Assembly: GCA_032622095.1 (NCBI GenBank)
Contig: CP136067.1
Coordinates: 59,809,899 to 59,873,898 of the forward strand
Length of the DNA stretch: 64,000 nucleotides
Source: Siphonodentalium dalli
Lineage: Eukaryota > Mollusca > Scaphopoda > Gadilida > Siphonodentaliidae
Direction of reading: 5' to 3'
Under the pieces are notes generated by a model that saw only the letters and a list, made by a program, of their open reading frames with translations, ran no database searches and had not been told where the DNA came from. Below are positions 22,617 through 34,858 of this stretch, one piece after another. Position 1 is the stretch's first letter; the number at the start of each line of letters is the position of its first letter. A program made the position numbers and the translations under genes.

Positions 22617-24720
22617 AATATGATCATGTACGTAAACGTAATTTGCGCCCGCTTGTTACTGTTCATGGGATTATCGGATGAATTGTTATCTTTATAGAAG
22701 GATTTGACGATAAACCCTAATGGTGGATAAACACATGCATGTAATCTCTGTAATTATCGTGTATTTGGCGTTTTACATGGATCATACAGACGATGTAATA
22801 TGTGTCCACTGACAACCCAAGCATTGCCTACGTGTTGATCGCACTGAGTTCTAGTTCCAATTAAGTCGGAATGTAGATAAGCCGTTATCTTGGACAGAGT
22901 CGCCAGGCCACTTAAAATAATTGTTCGTGGGATAACCCATATGGTAGACTTTCTATTTAAATAATTGCCAATCCTCTCTTATTTATAGCAGTGGTGGATC
23001 AGGATTTCCCCGACGCATGCAGGGGCTATATATGACCCCGAAAGCTACCAAGCGGGGTGGCTAACTCTGAGCTATTTAAGTAAAACATATCATATTGTAC
23101 CTTCTTGCCCAGATTATTCCGACCAATACATTCAACTAAGTCCCTTAGCGATTTGAAGCTTTCGAGACCCCCCCCCCAACAAACAAGCATCATGGTTGAA
23201 AATGTTCTACATCAAGCCTGTATATCATATATGCCAGACGTATGGCTTCTGGTGGTCGTGTATTAATATAATGCCAGATATCACATAGACTTGACTAATT
23301 TTCGCATCCGTGAGAGAAGACATGTTTTGGACTGGCCTTAAATGTACTGATAGAAGACAATTTGTCTGGCCTGTTAACAATGAACCGCTCGCGCGCAGGT
23401 GAGTAATGTTGTCAATTATTGGTGTGGCCATGTAAAATACATGTATTTTACATACAGAAATTACATGCATGTGTGTATCCACCCTAATTATAATGGGACA
23501 CAAGAAAATGATATATAAATGCATGTAAATAATCACATATAGGCCTAACGTAAATGTGGATATTTAGCCTGCCATGTAATACGAGTCTCAGCTGTCTGGC
23601 CATCGACGCAGTCCTGTCTGGAGTTTTGCGCGCCCGTGTAGGTAGTGACGTCATGGTGTACGTCTTGATGTCATGACGCCTTTACTGGTTTCCCAAGAAG
23701 CAATCTTAAAATGACTCTGCGATCTTTCAATCGGAACTTAAATTTTCCGTTTGTCGGCCTTGAACTTTGAGAATATTTCATAATTGTTTTAGGCGGAAAT
23801 ACCGTTAGAAATTTGAAGATAATATGTAAACGGCCAGCAAGGTCGCTAGATTCCTCTTTCGGGGTAAATATTTTTAATAATTTTATGAAATATGTAAACT
23901 AAACTTGTTCATGCAATTTAACTTTTTTTGTTAACCAGAGCTTTTGTTCAATTTACATTCACTTTTTGAAATTATATTTGGCTTTAGGAGCATGATGTTC
24001 CTACATATGATGAAGTATAGGTAACAGTTGTAAGATCAAAGTTTTTTATTTTTGCCCTGGAGCAGTTTGCCCAATTACATATTTCGAGGTGGCATTAATT
24101 AATACAAAATGGCGGCCGTCGCCAACAATCATTTTTGGACTCCGCTGACCTTTGAGTTATGAATAAATTATCCTATTTTAGGTGATTTCAATTTATTTTT
24201 AGATTGGGCCGAAAAAGTCGATTAGTATATATCTCATATTCGCATACGTATACCCTGGTCGCTTCGCTTCCGCGGCTTCGCCGCGGGAGAGCGGGCGCTA
24301 ATATGTAAACGGCCAGCAAGGTTGCTAGATTCCTCTTTCGGGGTAAATATTTTTAATAATTTTATGAAATATGTAAACAAAACTTTTTCATGCAATTTAA
24401 CTTTTATGTTAACCAGAGCTTTTGTTCAATTTACATTCACTTTTTGAAAATATATTTGGCTTTAGGAGCATGATGTTCCTACATATGATGAAGTATAGCT
24501 AACAGTTGCTAGATCAAAGTTTTTAATTTTTGCCCTGGAGCATTTTGCCCAATTACACATTTCGAGGTGGCATTAATCAAAACAAAATGGCGGCCGTCGC
24601 CAACAATCATTTTTGGACTCCGCTGACCTTTGAATTATGAATAAATTATTCTACTTTAGGTAATTTAATCTACTTTTAGAGTGGCTGAAAAAGTCGATTA
24701 GTATATCTCATATTCGCATA
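22617..24720 (+). mobile_element. Dispersed non-coding element, copy B
   Basis: Partner of 12320-14640 (collinear blocks listed there). It lacks the 12366-13506 insertion, carries unique sequence at about 22830-23560, and its 3' part is tandemly duplicated. A perfect 20-bp palindrome GTAAAATACATGTATTTTAC lies at 23430-23449. Confidence 0.7.
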
Positions 24721-24778
24721 CGTATACCCTAGGTCGCTTCGCTTCCGCGGCTTCGCCGCGGGAGAGCGGGCGCTATAA
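23821..24778 (+). repeat. 479-bp tandem duplication
   Basis: AATATGTAAACGGCCAGCAAGG begins at 23821 and again at 24300. Copies are near-identical and each ends in a GC-rich block (GCTTCCGCGGCTTCGCCGCG) at about 24260-24298 and 24738-24777, unlike the AT-rich surroundings. Confidence 0.9.
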
Positions 24779-24838
24779 TCAATAAATCAAGGAAATATGG
24801 CTTGATACAAAAATCGCACTTGGCACTGAAAGGGTTAA

Positions 24839-25599
24839 TACGAGGTAATCTGCTGTGGGGGACGAGCATACATAACATGTACATTCCGAACAAGATGATT
24901 TTGTTTGACTCACATCTGTGTGGAACACTTTACTCACCCGAATCGAGGTTAAGCCATTATGTGAAAATACAGTCGAAAGCATATATATTGTACCAAATAA
25001 TTGAATACTGACTGTGTTGATTATTACAAACCGACCATATTCAAGAAGTTTTTAAATTTTTAAAATAGATATGTTTTTGTATGTTTCATATACATACACG
25101 CGTATACATGCGTATCTCCGTGGTGGTCAATCCGATTTTAGTAGTATATTGTTTGGTCAGTATTCGCCAAAATTCTTTCATTTGATCTAGAATGGGTGCA
25201 CTGACTTAAAGGGATCCAATGCACTCGCAGTGGGCAAATGTGCAATAAATATATATATGCCTTTGAAAACAGCACTAAGAAGTACATGGAGAAATAGATC
25301 AACGTTGTTCGTATATTATAAATCATTGATAGCTCTCCAATAACAAAATGTTGCGTCTTGAAACCACAAAATTGCCAAATATAGACTTTACGGGTCAGAC
25401 GGTAGTTCAAAATGTATTTTCTCAAAATCTGTCAGGAATTTCTATGGGAAATTTGGTATAATCGATTACTGTGATACAATATTTAAGAACCATCGACCCG
25501 TTGGATACTATACCTTACTGTTATGGCATAAACATGTAAAATATCACTGTTTTCCGGCAACAAGAACTTCTGTAAAATATTTTTTTTTCTTCAAAATTC
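24839..25599. other. Unassigned non-coding stretch
   Basis: Frames present on both strands lack any supporting feature. Nothing else recognised. Confidence 0.4.
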
Positions 25600-26125
25600 C
25601 AGTTTAAATATCCATGATATCATACCCGAAGATCATGATAAGAGACTTAATTTTTCTTGATTCATGAAATTTAATAATTGTTTTCAATTAGAAAGGCAAC
25701 TATACCCATAAATAATTTTTTATATTTGAGAATGTTCATTTCATGCCTGTTGGTCAATGAAACATTGGGCTGAGATGAGTTTTGGGTCATGGGTTCATAA
25801 CCAAGTTAAAGCTGACCACCATATGTCTTAACACTGTGACCTAACTCCAGTTCAAAAGTGCAGTTCATATATCCATTCATATATCCATTATATCTCAAGA
25901 TCATGAGAGAAGACTTAATTATTCTTTAGTTGTGAAATTTATTCATTATTTTCATTAAGAAAGGCAACTACCCATAAATAATTTTCTCTATTTGGGGATT
26001 GTCATGCCATGCCTGTTGATCAATGCACAATTGGGCTGAGATGAGTCGTGGGTCTTGGGTTCATAACCAAGTTAAAGCTGACCACCATATCTCTTAACAC
26101 TGTGGCATAACTCCAGTTTATTGCT
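25600..26125 (+). repeat. 268-bp tandem duplication
   Basis: The two copies (about 25600-25856 and 25870-26120) share AGACTTAAT, GAAAGGCAACTA, TTGGGCTGAGATGAG and GGTTCATAACCAAGTTAAAGCTGACCACCATAT. Confidence 0.85.
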
Positions 26126-26151
26126 CCCTGCTTGGGTTGACCACATGCACT

Positions 26152-27181
26152 GCATGTCAACATTTGTTTTCATTGGGACGGAATATTTGTGAGTGCTTTA
26201 TTCTTCATAATAATATATGGGGGTATGATGCTATCATACCCCCATATATTATAATTTAAAATCTAACTCAACATTATGATACGAATGAAGCTTCCCCTTA
26301 TAGAGCCAATACAATAAGCTATTTTGGTGATTGGAGTGTTGTGTGAAATTATTAATTGTTCTAGCAGTTCTTGGTACCGAAAGGGACAATACAAAAAATA
26401 ATATTTTTAACATCTCAATTGTCTTCAAATTCATTGTTTTTGTCATATCTTAATAATTGCTCAGGTTCTACATACAATGGAGATGATGATATGAGAAATT
26501 CAAGATTGTTCGCCAGATAGATCAAGAGAATTTCTTTGTTGAAAATCTCTTGCCATTTTGACTGGATTTATGCAAAACGTTCGTCTCCCCCTTAAATTGA
26601 GTACGTTTTAACACTTTTTGACGTTGTCAGGTATAGGCGAGCAAGAAGTTCAATGATCGGCTCACAGGTCACCAGAACAAATCTGACCTCACACCAAAAA
26701 ATGGGGGGGGGGGGTTCAAATTTGTATAGTCCACAAACGTGTTCAAAATACATACAACTAATAATCATAAACGCCTCATCCATAGTTAGAAAGATATATT
26801 ATTAGTTTCAATCTGATGTATCGCGTGTAAAAATTGCTTCAGAAAAACTCCGCTTATGAGCACACATCATGGTCGTCAGAGAGTTAGACCCAAAATAAAT
26901 GGTAAGAAAGCGATTTCGGTGTCATTATAGACGCGGGAGGTGCCATAGAATAATATATCCAAAATCCGCTTTGGGGAAAATCCATTATTAAAGATGGCGT
27001 CCAACATGACCGCTGAAAATATGGAAATCATAAACAGGGCAATTAAACACAAATTCCTAATAGTCAAACGCGAATACAGCGTCGGTTTGGATATCTGTGT
27101 AAAATCAATATATGTTGAAAGGTGTGTGACTGAGCACGTATCGACATTTCAATATGACTACCGGAACCAAAATGCTTGCGA
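26152..27181 (+). repeat. 1030-bp direct repeat, left copy
   Basis: Identical to 33159-34188 apart from roughly 15-17 differences by eye (about 98%). It starts GCATGTCAACATTTG and ends ATGCTTGCGA; flanking bases on both sides are unrelated. A near-perfect hairpin (ATATGGGGGTATGAT / ATCATACCCCCATAT) lies at about 26213-26252, and a G-tract near 26704. It has no TG..CA ends or primer-binding site, so it is not a standard LTR. It may be an unusually long target-site duplication of the enclosed retrotransposon. Confidence 0.9.
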
Positions 27182-27580
27182 TTGCCATTGTAACATTCGG
27201 TTCTAAAACCCGCTTTTTGTCTGCCAAAAAGTATTAAAATACGACATAGGACGCGTCTGTGTTCTAGATTATTGGACTATTTTGTTATTTTCGAAGATAT
27301 AGGTATGTGACATTTTCACCAGTCGTTTTCATTAAAATCTTCGAAGATCCACTAAGTCCAAACCCCAGCCCAGCGTATTCTTCCTGTTAAAACGGATCCT
27401 CGAAGGCTGGAAGAAGAACCGACGCCCAATTGAAAGCTAAACGGACCCAGTAATGTCGCCGTGTGGAGTATCGATCGATATGCAGTGTCCAACTATCTTC
27501 GATCTGCCGGTGAACTGTGGTCGCGCGTCTCATCTGTCAGCTTTTAATTAACTCTCAATTAGTCTGAACAGTACAGTATA

Positions 27581-29190
27581 ATGTCTTCACCTAACGTCTC
27601 CATTGTTGGGGTCACGGAATTTACAGAACTCAACAATGCTAATTACTGTAAACCCCACGGAGAGTCATCCATTGGGTTTCAATGTCTAACACCACACAAG
27701 GAAATCAGTACGAACGTTTCTGTGTCCGATCTTGTCACCATGGTACATCTGCCCAAAGATATTTTCATAGACGAATTGCTGCGCAGTACTGATGGTAACA
27801 CATCCTGGCTCAAGACCATACGGAGGAATGTGTTCACCGATGCCCAGCGCAGTATGGAACTAACAACGTATGATATCAGACAAAGGTACCAGCGAGCAGG
27901 TGGTGCCCCTCTTGAGCGTAAATTAGCCTGTGATATATTCCAGCTGGTGTTGTATGTGAATGGTGGAGCCTTCTCTGAAATCAGGGACATCATCACGCCT
28001 ATCACCACAGAACTTCCCACTACTCAGTCCCAGACCGCGGTGCACAACCAATCTCATCCTCAATGTGAATGCGGCTCGACGTGTATGCAGGATCACCTAA
28101 TTGAGTTGAACTCCTCGATTACGCTTATTAAGGCAGACATCAATCGACTTTCTACCTCAATTGATGATGCAGGCAGTTCAGCCAATGCCAAGGTTCATGC
28201 TCTCGAACGTGAGATGACCCGGTGTTGTGACGATCTAGCATCGGTTAAATCTAGTGTAGACTCTGTGAAACTCGAAATGACTATTATAATGGTTGAAACA
28301 GAGTCCAATAAACTAGCTTTGCGGGATCTGAAAAATGCACAGCGGTCCAACAATTTGAACTCCAGTCAAAATTCGTTCAAACTCGACGATATCGAGTCAG
28401 CTATAGGTTCCGCGGACATTGTCTGCAAATATACTCTCAGTCGCTTGACCGACTTAAGCACGTCTATCGTTGGAGCAGAAGCTTCACAGACTCAAGTAAA
28501 GCAGCTAAACGAATCACTGAAGCACAGCATCAAAACTACAAATGAAATTTTGACAATATGGCTAGCTACTTCGAGCAACTTTTCCAATGTGTTATCGACA
28601 TGTGTGACAGTTCCTATGCAAATGCCGCATCTTCATCGCTTTTACAGAAGAATCGATCATGTCTGAAACTCGCGACTGTAATGCCTTCAGCTCAACACCG
28701 TTACCCACAGTGCCTACGAATGGTGCTACAATTCACAGTGCCTACGAATGGTGCTACAATTCAACGCTCAGACCGAAACTGGAGCAGCGAGCATAAATTG
28801 TCTCTCAACTCAATCCCAGTTTCGTGCCACGATTCGTACACATTAGGTGTGCCACTTCACTCCAACTCTGCGAACAGTGGATCCCAACGTCGCCGGCCCA
28901 ATACTGGTTCTCAAGAATATCGGAGCTTCTATGTGGGAGGCGTTGCACCATACGACACTCAGGAGGTTATCCGTGGTTATCTTATTGAAAACCACATAGT
29001 TCCGTCATATGTTAAGGTCATGAGTAGCAGAATGTTTCCGGATTCCTATGCTGCTAAGATAACAATTCCTTCAGAACAATGTGACCTTATCTCATCGGCA
29101 TATTTCTGGCCAAATGGCGTGTACAGTCGACCTTGGCGAAATCTTCATCGCCAGGACAATAACTCTTCAAACAAAAATCATCATGGATAG
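27581..29190 (+). pseudogene. Non-LTR ORF1 (coiled-coil RNA-binding-type protein), one frameshift
   Basis: ATG at 27581. The first frame gives 361 codons to 28666; the correct continuation shifts frame between 28558 and 28666 and runs to TAG at 29188-29190. The N-terminal part has a conserved-looking helical block (ERKLACDIFQLVLYVNGG), a Cys-rich spot (CECGSTC) and a long coiled coil (about residues 165-270). The C-terminal part has a compact domain, FYVGGVAPYDTQEVIRGYL through FWPNGVYSRPW, typical of the ORF1 C-terminal domain in invertebrate non-LTR elements. At 28707-28763 a 28-bp segment is tandemly duplicated. The role would be nucleic-acid binding in the retrotransposition particle. Confidence 0.75.
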
Positions 29191-32100
29191 TAATCATAGT
29201 AATGATCCCAGCAGTGAATCACTGTCTTATAAATATGTCAATATGCTTTCATGGAATGCAACTGGCCTTTCTTCTAGTGCCACGTATTTGAATTGTTTGC
29301 TCAATCAGTCTGAATATGATGTCATAGGTATTTCAGAGCATTGGCTCAACCCAGAGAAATTATATCTTTTGAATGATATACATACCAATTACACCAGTAT
29401 CGGTAAATGCGGTAGAACAGTTGTGACAAAAATGTGTGGTACATATTGTCGCGATGGAGTAGCGATTCTCGTCAACAAGAAACATGCATGTAATTTTGCC
29501 GCCGTAAACGTTGAAAACGAACGTATAATTGGAATTCGGATTCGCCTGGGATATAATAATTTCATTTTCATATTCCAGGTGTGCCTACCTAACTCCAATT
29601 ATCCAGACGAAGAATTTACAAAATGCCTTTCAATTCTCAATGACCTCATATATGAGTTTTCCTCTCATGGGTCTATATTCCTAATGGGCGACTTTAATGC
29701 CCATTTACCTCGTACGAGTACCGAAACTCAGTCTGTTCCCAAAGAACTTCGGACAAAGTCTAGATCACTACACCTGAGATATTTTCGCTCTGCACATAAC
29801 ATGCTATCACTGATGACATTACCGATATGCAGCGGTCCACATATGTCTTTTGTTCCATACTCATCTCTTGTTTCATCATCCTCATTGATTGATCACATTA
29901 TTGTTCATGAATGTAAGAGTGATTTGATGCATAATATTGAAATTCTTGACGATGACGCTATTAACACATCAAACCACCGGCCTATGAGATGCACCGCTGC
30001 TACCCCATGTCCCATGAACAGTAACTCTAATTCACGTCGAAAACTTGTGAACTGGACGAAGCTTGACACCGAAATATTCAAAAGTATCATACGAGAGAAC
30101 ATGTCAACGCTGTCAGTGCCCGTAAGCTCAACGCATGATATAAATGTTCTCAATTCACATTTAGTGAATACGTTGTTATCGGCAGCAGATGCGGCCAGTC
30201 CCCAACTTCGCAAACGACGTATAACCACATTGGAACAGTAAACTGAGTGAACTACATTCTGACATGATAAAATACCGGAAAGATTGGCTTTGTGTTGGTC
30301 GTCCCAACAACATTTTCGGGCTTACCACGAGAAGAAACGTCAGTTTCGTAGGGCTCATCGAATAGCCGTTAAGAAATATTTTACCGATTCAAAGCGACAG
30401 ATAGAAACCTTCGCTAAAGATGATCAGAAACGTTTTTGGACAGCTATTAAATCTTAGTGTCCAACATATGCATCTCCAGGTTCGGAAATGAATTTTGATG
30501 GTAAAATATGTAGAGATCCACTTGATATAGCTCAAGGTTGGCAACACTACTTTATTTCGCTCTACAAACGCACCACTCACTCTGATCCGAACTTTGAACA
30601 GTATATTCACTCACAGGTTAACATTCTACTCACCAGTAACCACCCTGATGGCGAGGAACATGTCTCACGAGTTTAGTCTCCATGGCAGAATTAACCGATG
30701 CTCTTAAATCTCTCAAGCCCAATAAGGCTGCTGGAATTGACCGAGTTGTAAATGAACATATCTTGAACTCTCCACCGGAATTTCTCATTGTGTTGTGCGC
30801 ACTATACTCGTTAATGTTGAAACACACCCATATCCCTCCCGATATGAAAATGGGGATTATCGTACCAATATTCAAAGGTGACCCAAAGCCAGTACATTCC
30901 CCGGACAGTTATCGCGCAATCACGCGCCTGTCAGTCCTTTACAAACTTTTTGAGATCGTTATCCTCGAGAGACTTCGTGTTAGTACCATTTTCAAGAACT
31001 TCCCAACCTCTATGCAGAACGGATTTCAGAGGGGTGTTTGTTGCTCAATAATCACATTCGAGTTGCAAGAAGCACTTGCGTATGCAGAATGCAACGGGTC
31101 TCGCGTATATGCAGCGTTCCTTGATTCAAAGAAAGCGTTTGATCGCGTATGGCATGACGGGCTCATCTATAAACTGTCTCAAAAAGGTGTAACGGGTGCT
31201 ATGATCAGAATCCTTTCAAACATGTACTCAGATGTACAGAGCCATGTTCTCTGTAATGGAGTAACATCGGGAGCCTTCATGGTTGAGCAAGGAACAAGGC
31301 AAGGAGATCTAATGTCGCCGTTATTGTATCTTGTCTTTATTGATGAACTAGTGGCATCCCTGTCAGATTCGCGCGATGGCCTTCGCATTAGCTCTATTTC
31401 ATGTGCGTCCCCTACGACGGCTGATGACATAACTATTCTCTCATTCACAGACGGGGGTCTCCGTAGACTCATCAACATATGTCAGCTATATAGTCTAAAG
31501 TGGCGCTACGAATTCTCACACGAGAAAAGAAAAGTTGTTGTATTTGGCACCTCCCAAAATCGGCGTCACATTGAGGATAGACCGTGGGAGCTCGGAACCA
31601 GACATATCGCCAACGTAGAGGAAGTCTCATCTGGGTATTATTCAGAGCTCAACTGGTCAACAGAACCAAAAAGTTGAGAAGGCTACTGATATGCTACGTT
31701 AAGTCTTCTTCTCAGCTTGTCGCTCACCAGTTACAACCGAGTGCTCTCCTTTAACCAACCTAAATATTCTTAAACATATCGTTATTCCCAAAGCTCTTTA
31801 TGGTTGTGAATCGTGGTGGGGTTTGTCACATAAGCAGTATACGACGTTAGAACGGGCTTACCGCATGTGTGTTAAGAATTTACAGCGCGTTCAGAAACGC
31901 AGCAGTACAATATTATCACTATCACTACTCGGACTTCTCCCTATTGAGTACGAAATTCAGCGGAGAAAATTATTGTTTCTTGGAACACTGGTTAACTTAC
32001 CACGGAATCACAGAGCAGCTCTCGATGTATTCCTATTCAATTATCATGGTAATCGAATATATGGTCGCCCGATGACAGGATTTCTGAAAGATATCTCTGA

Positions 32101-32644
32101 TATTCTCCATAGATTCGACTTATACCATTATCTCACACCTTTTACGGAAACGCGTTCCTTCCCCATTCAGACCACTTGGAAGAAAATTGTCAGAGATTGT
32201 CTCTCTGCTCACTACTCACGCGAAGTGAGTCAGAGTGATCAAAGAGACGATTCTCTATCATTCTTCTTCAAGGTAAAACCCGACAATCAGTCAATGCGGA
32301 AACTTTGGCAGCTCTCTCGAGAAGAACCTGAGTATTTTCCAATCTGTATCAAGATGGCCAATATTTTGACCAAAACCACGTACGACAATGACGCTCAATG
32401 TAGTCGCTGCGACCAAACATATTCAAATCCCTTGTTTCATAGGTATCTCGAGTGTACATCTGAGTTCGCACAGATGGTACGAAACACATTTTGGTATTCA
32501 CTGATTGACATATTTGGAATTGAAACCTTTATCTTTATTGACAACCTGAATTGGGATACATTCCTTACGTACTGCCTTGGCGGTGTATCCCAAAGCAAAT
32601 TGAATTGTTGTGTGATGAATATCGTCTTTTCAAGCGATGTGTGA
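29183..32644 (+). pseudogene. Non-LTR ORF2: APE endonuclease and reverse transcriptase, several disablements
   Basis: The ATG at 29183 overlaps the ORF1 stop (ATGGATAG). The endonuclease part (to TAA 30239) shows SWNATGL, SEHWL, MGDFNAH (near 29685), LIDHIIV and SNHRPM. The linker is broken by that stop, by a frameshift near 30305 and by a TAG near 30455. Reverse transcriptase (30682-31677) has KPNKAAGID, FLDSKKAFDRVWHDGL, GTRQGDLMSPLL and the catalytic ADD. The usual Tyr of YADD is Thr here (codon 31417-31419). A further frameshift leads to the C-terminal part (31823-32644), with a CSRCDQ..H..LEC zinc-knuckle-like motif. At least four disablements mean no active product. Confidence 0.85.
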
Positions 32645-32754
32645 GGTTTATTTTCATCCTATGTTCTGACTAAGTTCTATGATACAATAATCATATCGGA
32701 TACCTCATTAACGTATATATACTATCGGAAGAAACTCCTTAGCATATTGCATCG

Positions 32755-33120
32755 GTGCAGAAGTTCGCCTCATCTCATATATATATATGTATACGTATGT
32801 ATGTATGTGTGTATGTATATATATGTATACATATATATTTCAAAAATATATATGTATGTATATATATGTATATATACTCGTCTCAAACTTCTTGTTTTGC
32901 GGTTTATTACTGCTACAATTTATTTATAGTGTTTCATGAACTATTCTTCGGTCTTCGGTATGAGTTGGTTTTCACTTATGGAATTAGATTGGCATACTTA
33001 CACTTTGATGGATGAGCTTACTTCGAGTGAGCCTTCTCAATTTAAATCGTATTGCATGTGTATATATGTCATCATTTAAATTTTGTGTGTGTGTATATAT
33101 ATATATATATTGTACCATAA
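32755..33120 (+). repeat. TA/TATG microsatellites in the retrotransposon 3' region
   Basis: Runs of TATG, TGTA and TA at 32777-32877 and TGTG/TA at 33082-33112. Frames here are low-complexity by-products. Confidence 0.85.
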
Positions 33121-33139
33121 TGGTCTCCATATTTGGAGG

Positions 33140-33145
33140 AATAAA
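33140..33145 (+). promoter_or_regulatory. Poly(A) signal of the non-LTR element
   Basis: AATAAA 13 bp upstream of the right direct repeat, preceded by a small hairpin (GGTCTCCATATTTGGAGG, imperfect). Confidence 0.6.
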
Positions 33146-33158
33146 ACATATCTCTCTC

Positions 33159-34188
33159 GCATGTCAACATTTGTTTTCATTGGGCCGGAATATTTGTGAG
33201 TGCTTTATTCTTCATTATAATATATGGGGGTACGATGCTATCATACCCCCATATATTATAATTTAAAATCTAACTCAACATTATGATACGAATGAAGCCT
33301 CCCCTTATAGAGCCAATACAATAAGCTATTTTGGTGATTGGAGTGTTGTGTGAAATTATTAATTGTTCTAGCAGTTCTTGGTACCGAAAGGGACAATACA
33401 GAAAATAATATTTTTAACATCTCAATTGTCTTCAAATTCATTGTTTTTGTCATATCTTAATAATTGCTCAGGTTCTACATACAATGGAGATGATGATATG
33501 AGAAATTCAAGATTGTTCGCCAGATAGATCAAGAGAATTTCTTTGTTGAAAATCTCTTGCCATTTTGACTAGATTTATGCAAAACGTTCGTCTCCCCCTT
33601 AAATTGAGTACGTTTTAACACTTTTTGACTTTGTCAGGTATAGGCGCGCAAGAAGTTCAATGATCGGCTCACAGGTCACCAGAACAAATCTGACCTCACA
33701 CCAAAATAATGGGGGGGGGATTCAATTTTTTATAGTCCACAAACGTGTTCAAAATACATACAACTAATAATCATAAACGCCTCATCCATAGTTAGAAAGA
33801 TATATTATTAGTTTCAATCTGATGTATCGCGTGTAAAAATTGCTTCAGAAAAACTCCGCTTATGAGCACACATCATGGTCGTCAGAGAGTTAGACCCAAA
33901 ATAAATTGGTAAGAAAGCGATTTCGGTGTCATTATAGACGCGGGAGGTGCCATAGAATAATATATCCAAAATCCGCTTTGGGGAAAATCCAGTATTAAAG
34001 ATGGCGTCCAACATGACCGCTGAAAATATGGAAATCATAAACAGGGCAATTAAACACAAATTCCTAATAGCCAAACGCGAATACAGCGTCGGTTTGGATA
34101 TCTGTGTAAAATCACTATATGTTGAAAGGTGTGTGACTGAGCACGTATCGACATTTCAATATGACTACCGGAACCAAAATGCTTGCGA
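33159..34188 (+). repeat. 1030-bp direct repeat, right copy
   Basis: Partner of 26152-27181 with the same start and end points and the same length. Differences are scattered single-base changes plus small changes in the A/G run near 33705. Sequence beyond 34188 is unrelated to that beyond 27181. Confidence 0.9.
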
Positions 34189-34499
34189 AAATTGTAAAAT
34201 TTTGATCTCGGCTGATAATTTTACCATTGCCCGTTATCAATACACCAGAATGATTTTTAAAACAAATAGCCAATACTAATTTCCCCAAAGTAATGATTCC
34301 GATCTATCAGCTCGCAAATTTTCAAACGAAGCTGTATCTCTGTTAGATTCAAGCCTGTTGATCACACACTATAAGGTGGCATTTGACACTTGGCAATTGC
34401 GCACCAGATGAGCTAGAATGGTTACAAATATGAGTAGTACGGGGGGCTCGTTCGCTCCACATCTAAAAATAGATTTTTTGGCGGTAAAATTGTTTGTAG

Positions 34500-34680
34500 T
34501 AAAATATTCACAAAAAAAACTTCAAAAACTTCCAAAACTTCAAAAATTTCAAAAACTTTAAAAATTTCAAAAATTTCAAAAATTTCAAAAACTTCAAAAA
34601 TTTCAAAAATTTCAAAAATTTCAAAAATTTCAAAAACTTCAAAAATTTCAAAAAACTTCAAAAATTTCAATATAATGAAG
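34500..34680 (+). repeat. 9-bp tandem repeat (AAAAATTTC and variants)
   Basis: About 18 copies of a 9-mer, with AAAAACTTC as the main variant. Because 9 is a multiple of three, frames stay open on both strands; the minus-strand Phe/Glu/Ile-rich product is an artefact of this. Confidence 0.9.
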
Positions 34681-34858
34681 ATGACGAGCAACCAATTTTC
34701 GACTGGCCTGAGGCATTACGTTATGGAATGAATAACGACAGCGGATCAGAATGTGATCATACACGCAATAATAGAAGTTACTTTGATGTTGTTGTTATGA
34801 ATAGAATTTTATCAACCTTACATATTAACAGTTTATTGAGTTATGCATACATATAGTA
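34677..34858 (+). other. Possible coding remnant after the 9-bp repeat
   Basis: The frame reading through the repeat continues as acidic, well-mixed sequence (EDDEQPIFDWPEALRYGM, then SGSECDHTRNN) to a TAG at 34856-34858. It has no ATG upstream of the repeat and no recognised domain. It may be a transposase or gene fragment. Confidence 0.2.

Larger units (their letters stand above)
19576..24834. mobile_element. 5.26-kb TTAA-flanked composite element with TIRs of about 60 bp
   Basis: TTAA lies at 19572-19575 and 24835-24838. The left end reads CACTTTCAGTGCCAAGTCCG and continues into ATTTTTGTACCAACCCATATTTCCTTGAT. The right end in reverse complement reads CCCTTTCAGTGCCAAGTGCG and continues the same way to TTATTGATTA. 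Terminal similarity therefore covers about 60 bp. TTAA targets and a CCCTTT-type terminus fit piggyBac-related elements. The interior is a tandem array plus a copy of the 12320-14640 element; no transposase frame was found. Confidence 0.8.
27182..33158 (+). mobile_element. Non-LTR retrotransposon (APE-type), decayed, filling the space between direct repeats
   Basis: Order: 5' leader of about 400 bp, ORF1 (27581-29190), ORF2 with endonuclease then reverse transcriptase (29183-32644), and a 3' region with TATG microsatellites (32765-32880 and 33085-33112) ending in AATAAA at 33140-33145, 13 bp before the right direct repeat. The poly(A) signal at that edge supports 33158 as the true 3' end. Clade is not assigned; it belongs with the APE-encoding I/Jockey/CR1-type elements. 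Several frameshifts and stops make it non-autonomous now. Confidence 0.85.

Noticed and set aside
26152-34188. Standard LTR retrotransposon
   Set aside because: The repeats lack TG..CA ends, and the interior encodes an APE endonuclease and non-LTR RT with no protease, integrase, PBS or polypurine tract.
34422-34691. Minus-strand Phe/Glu/Ile-rich ORF
   Set aside because: Translation of the 9-bp tandem repeat.
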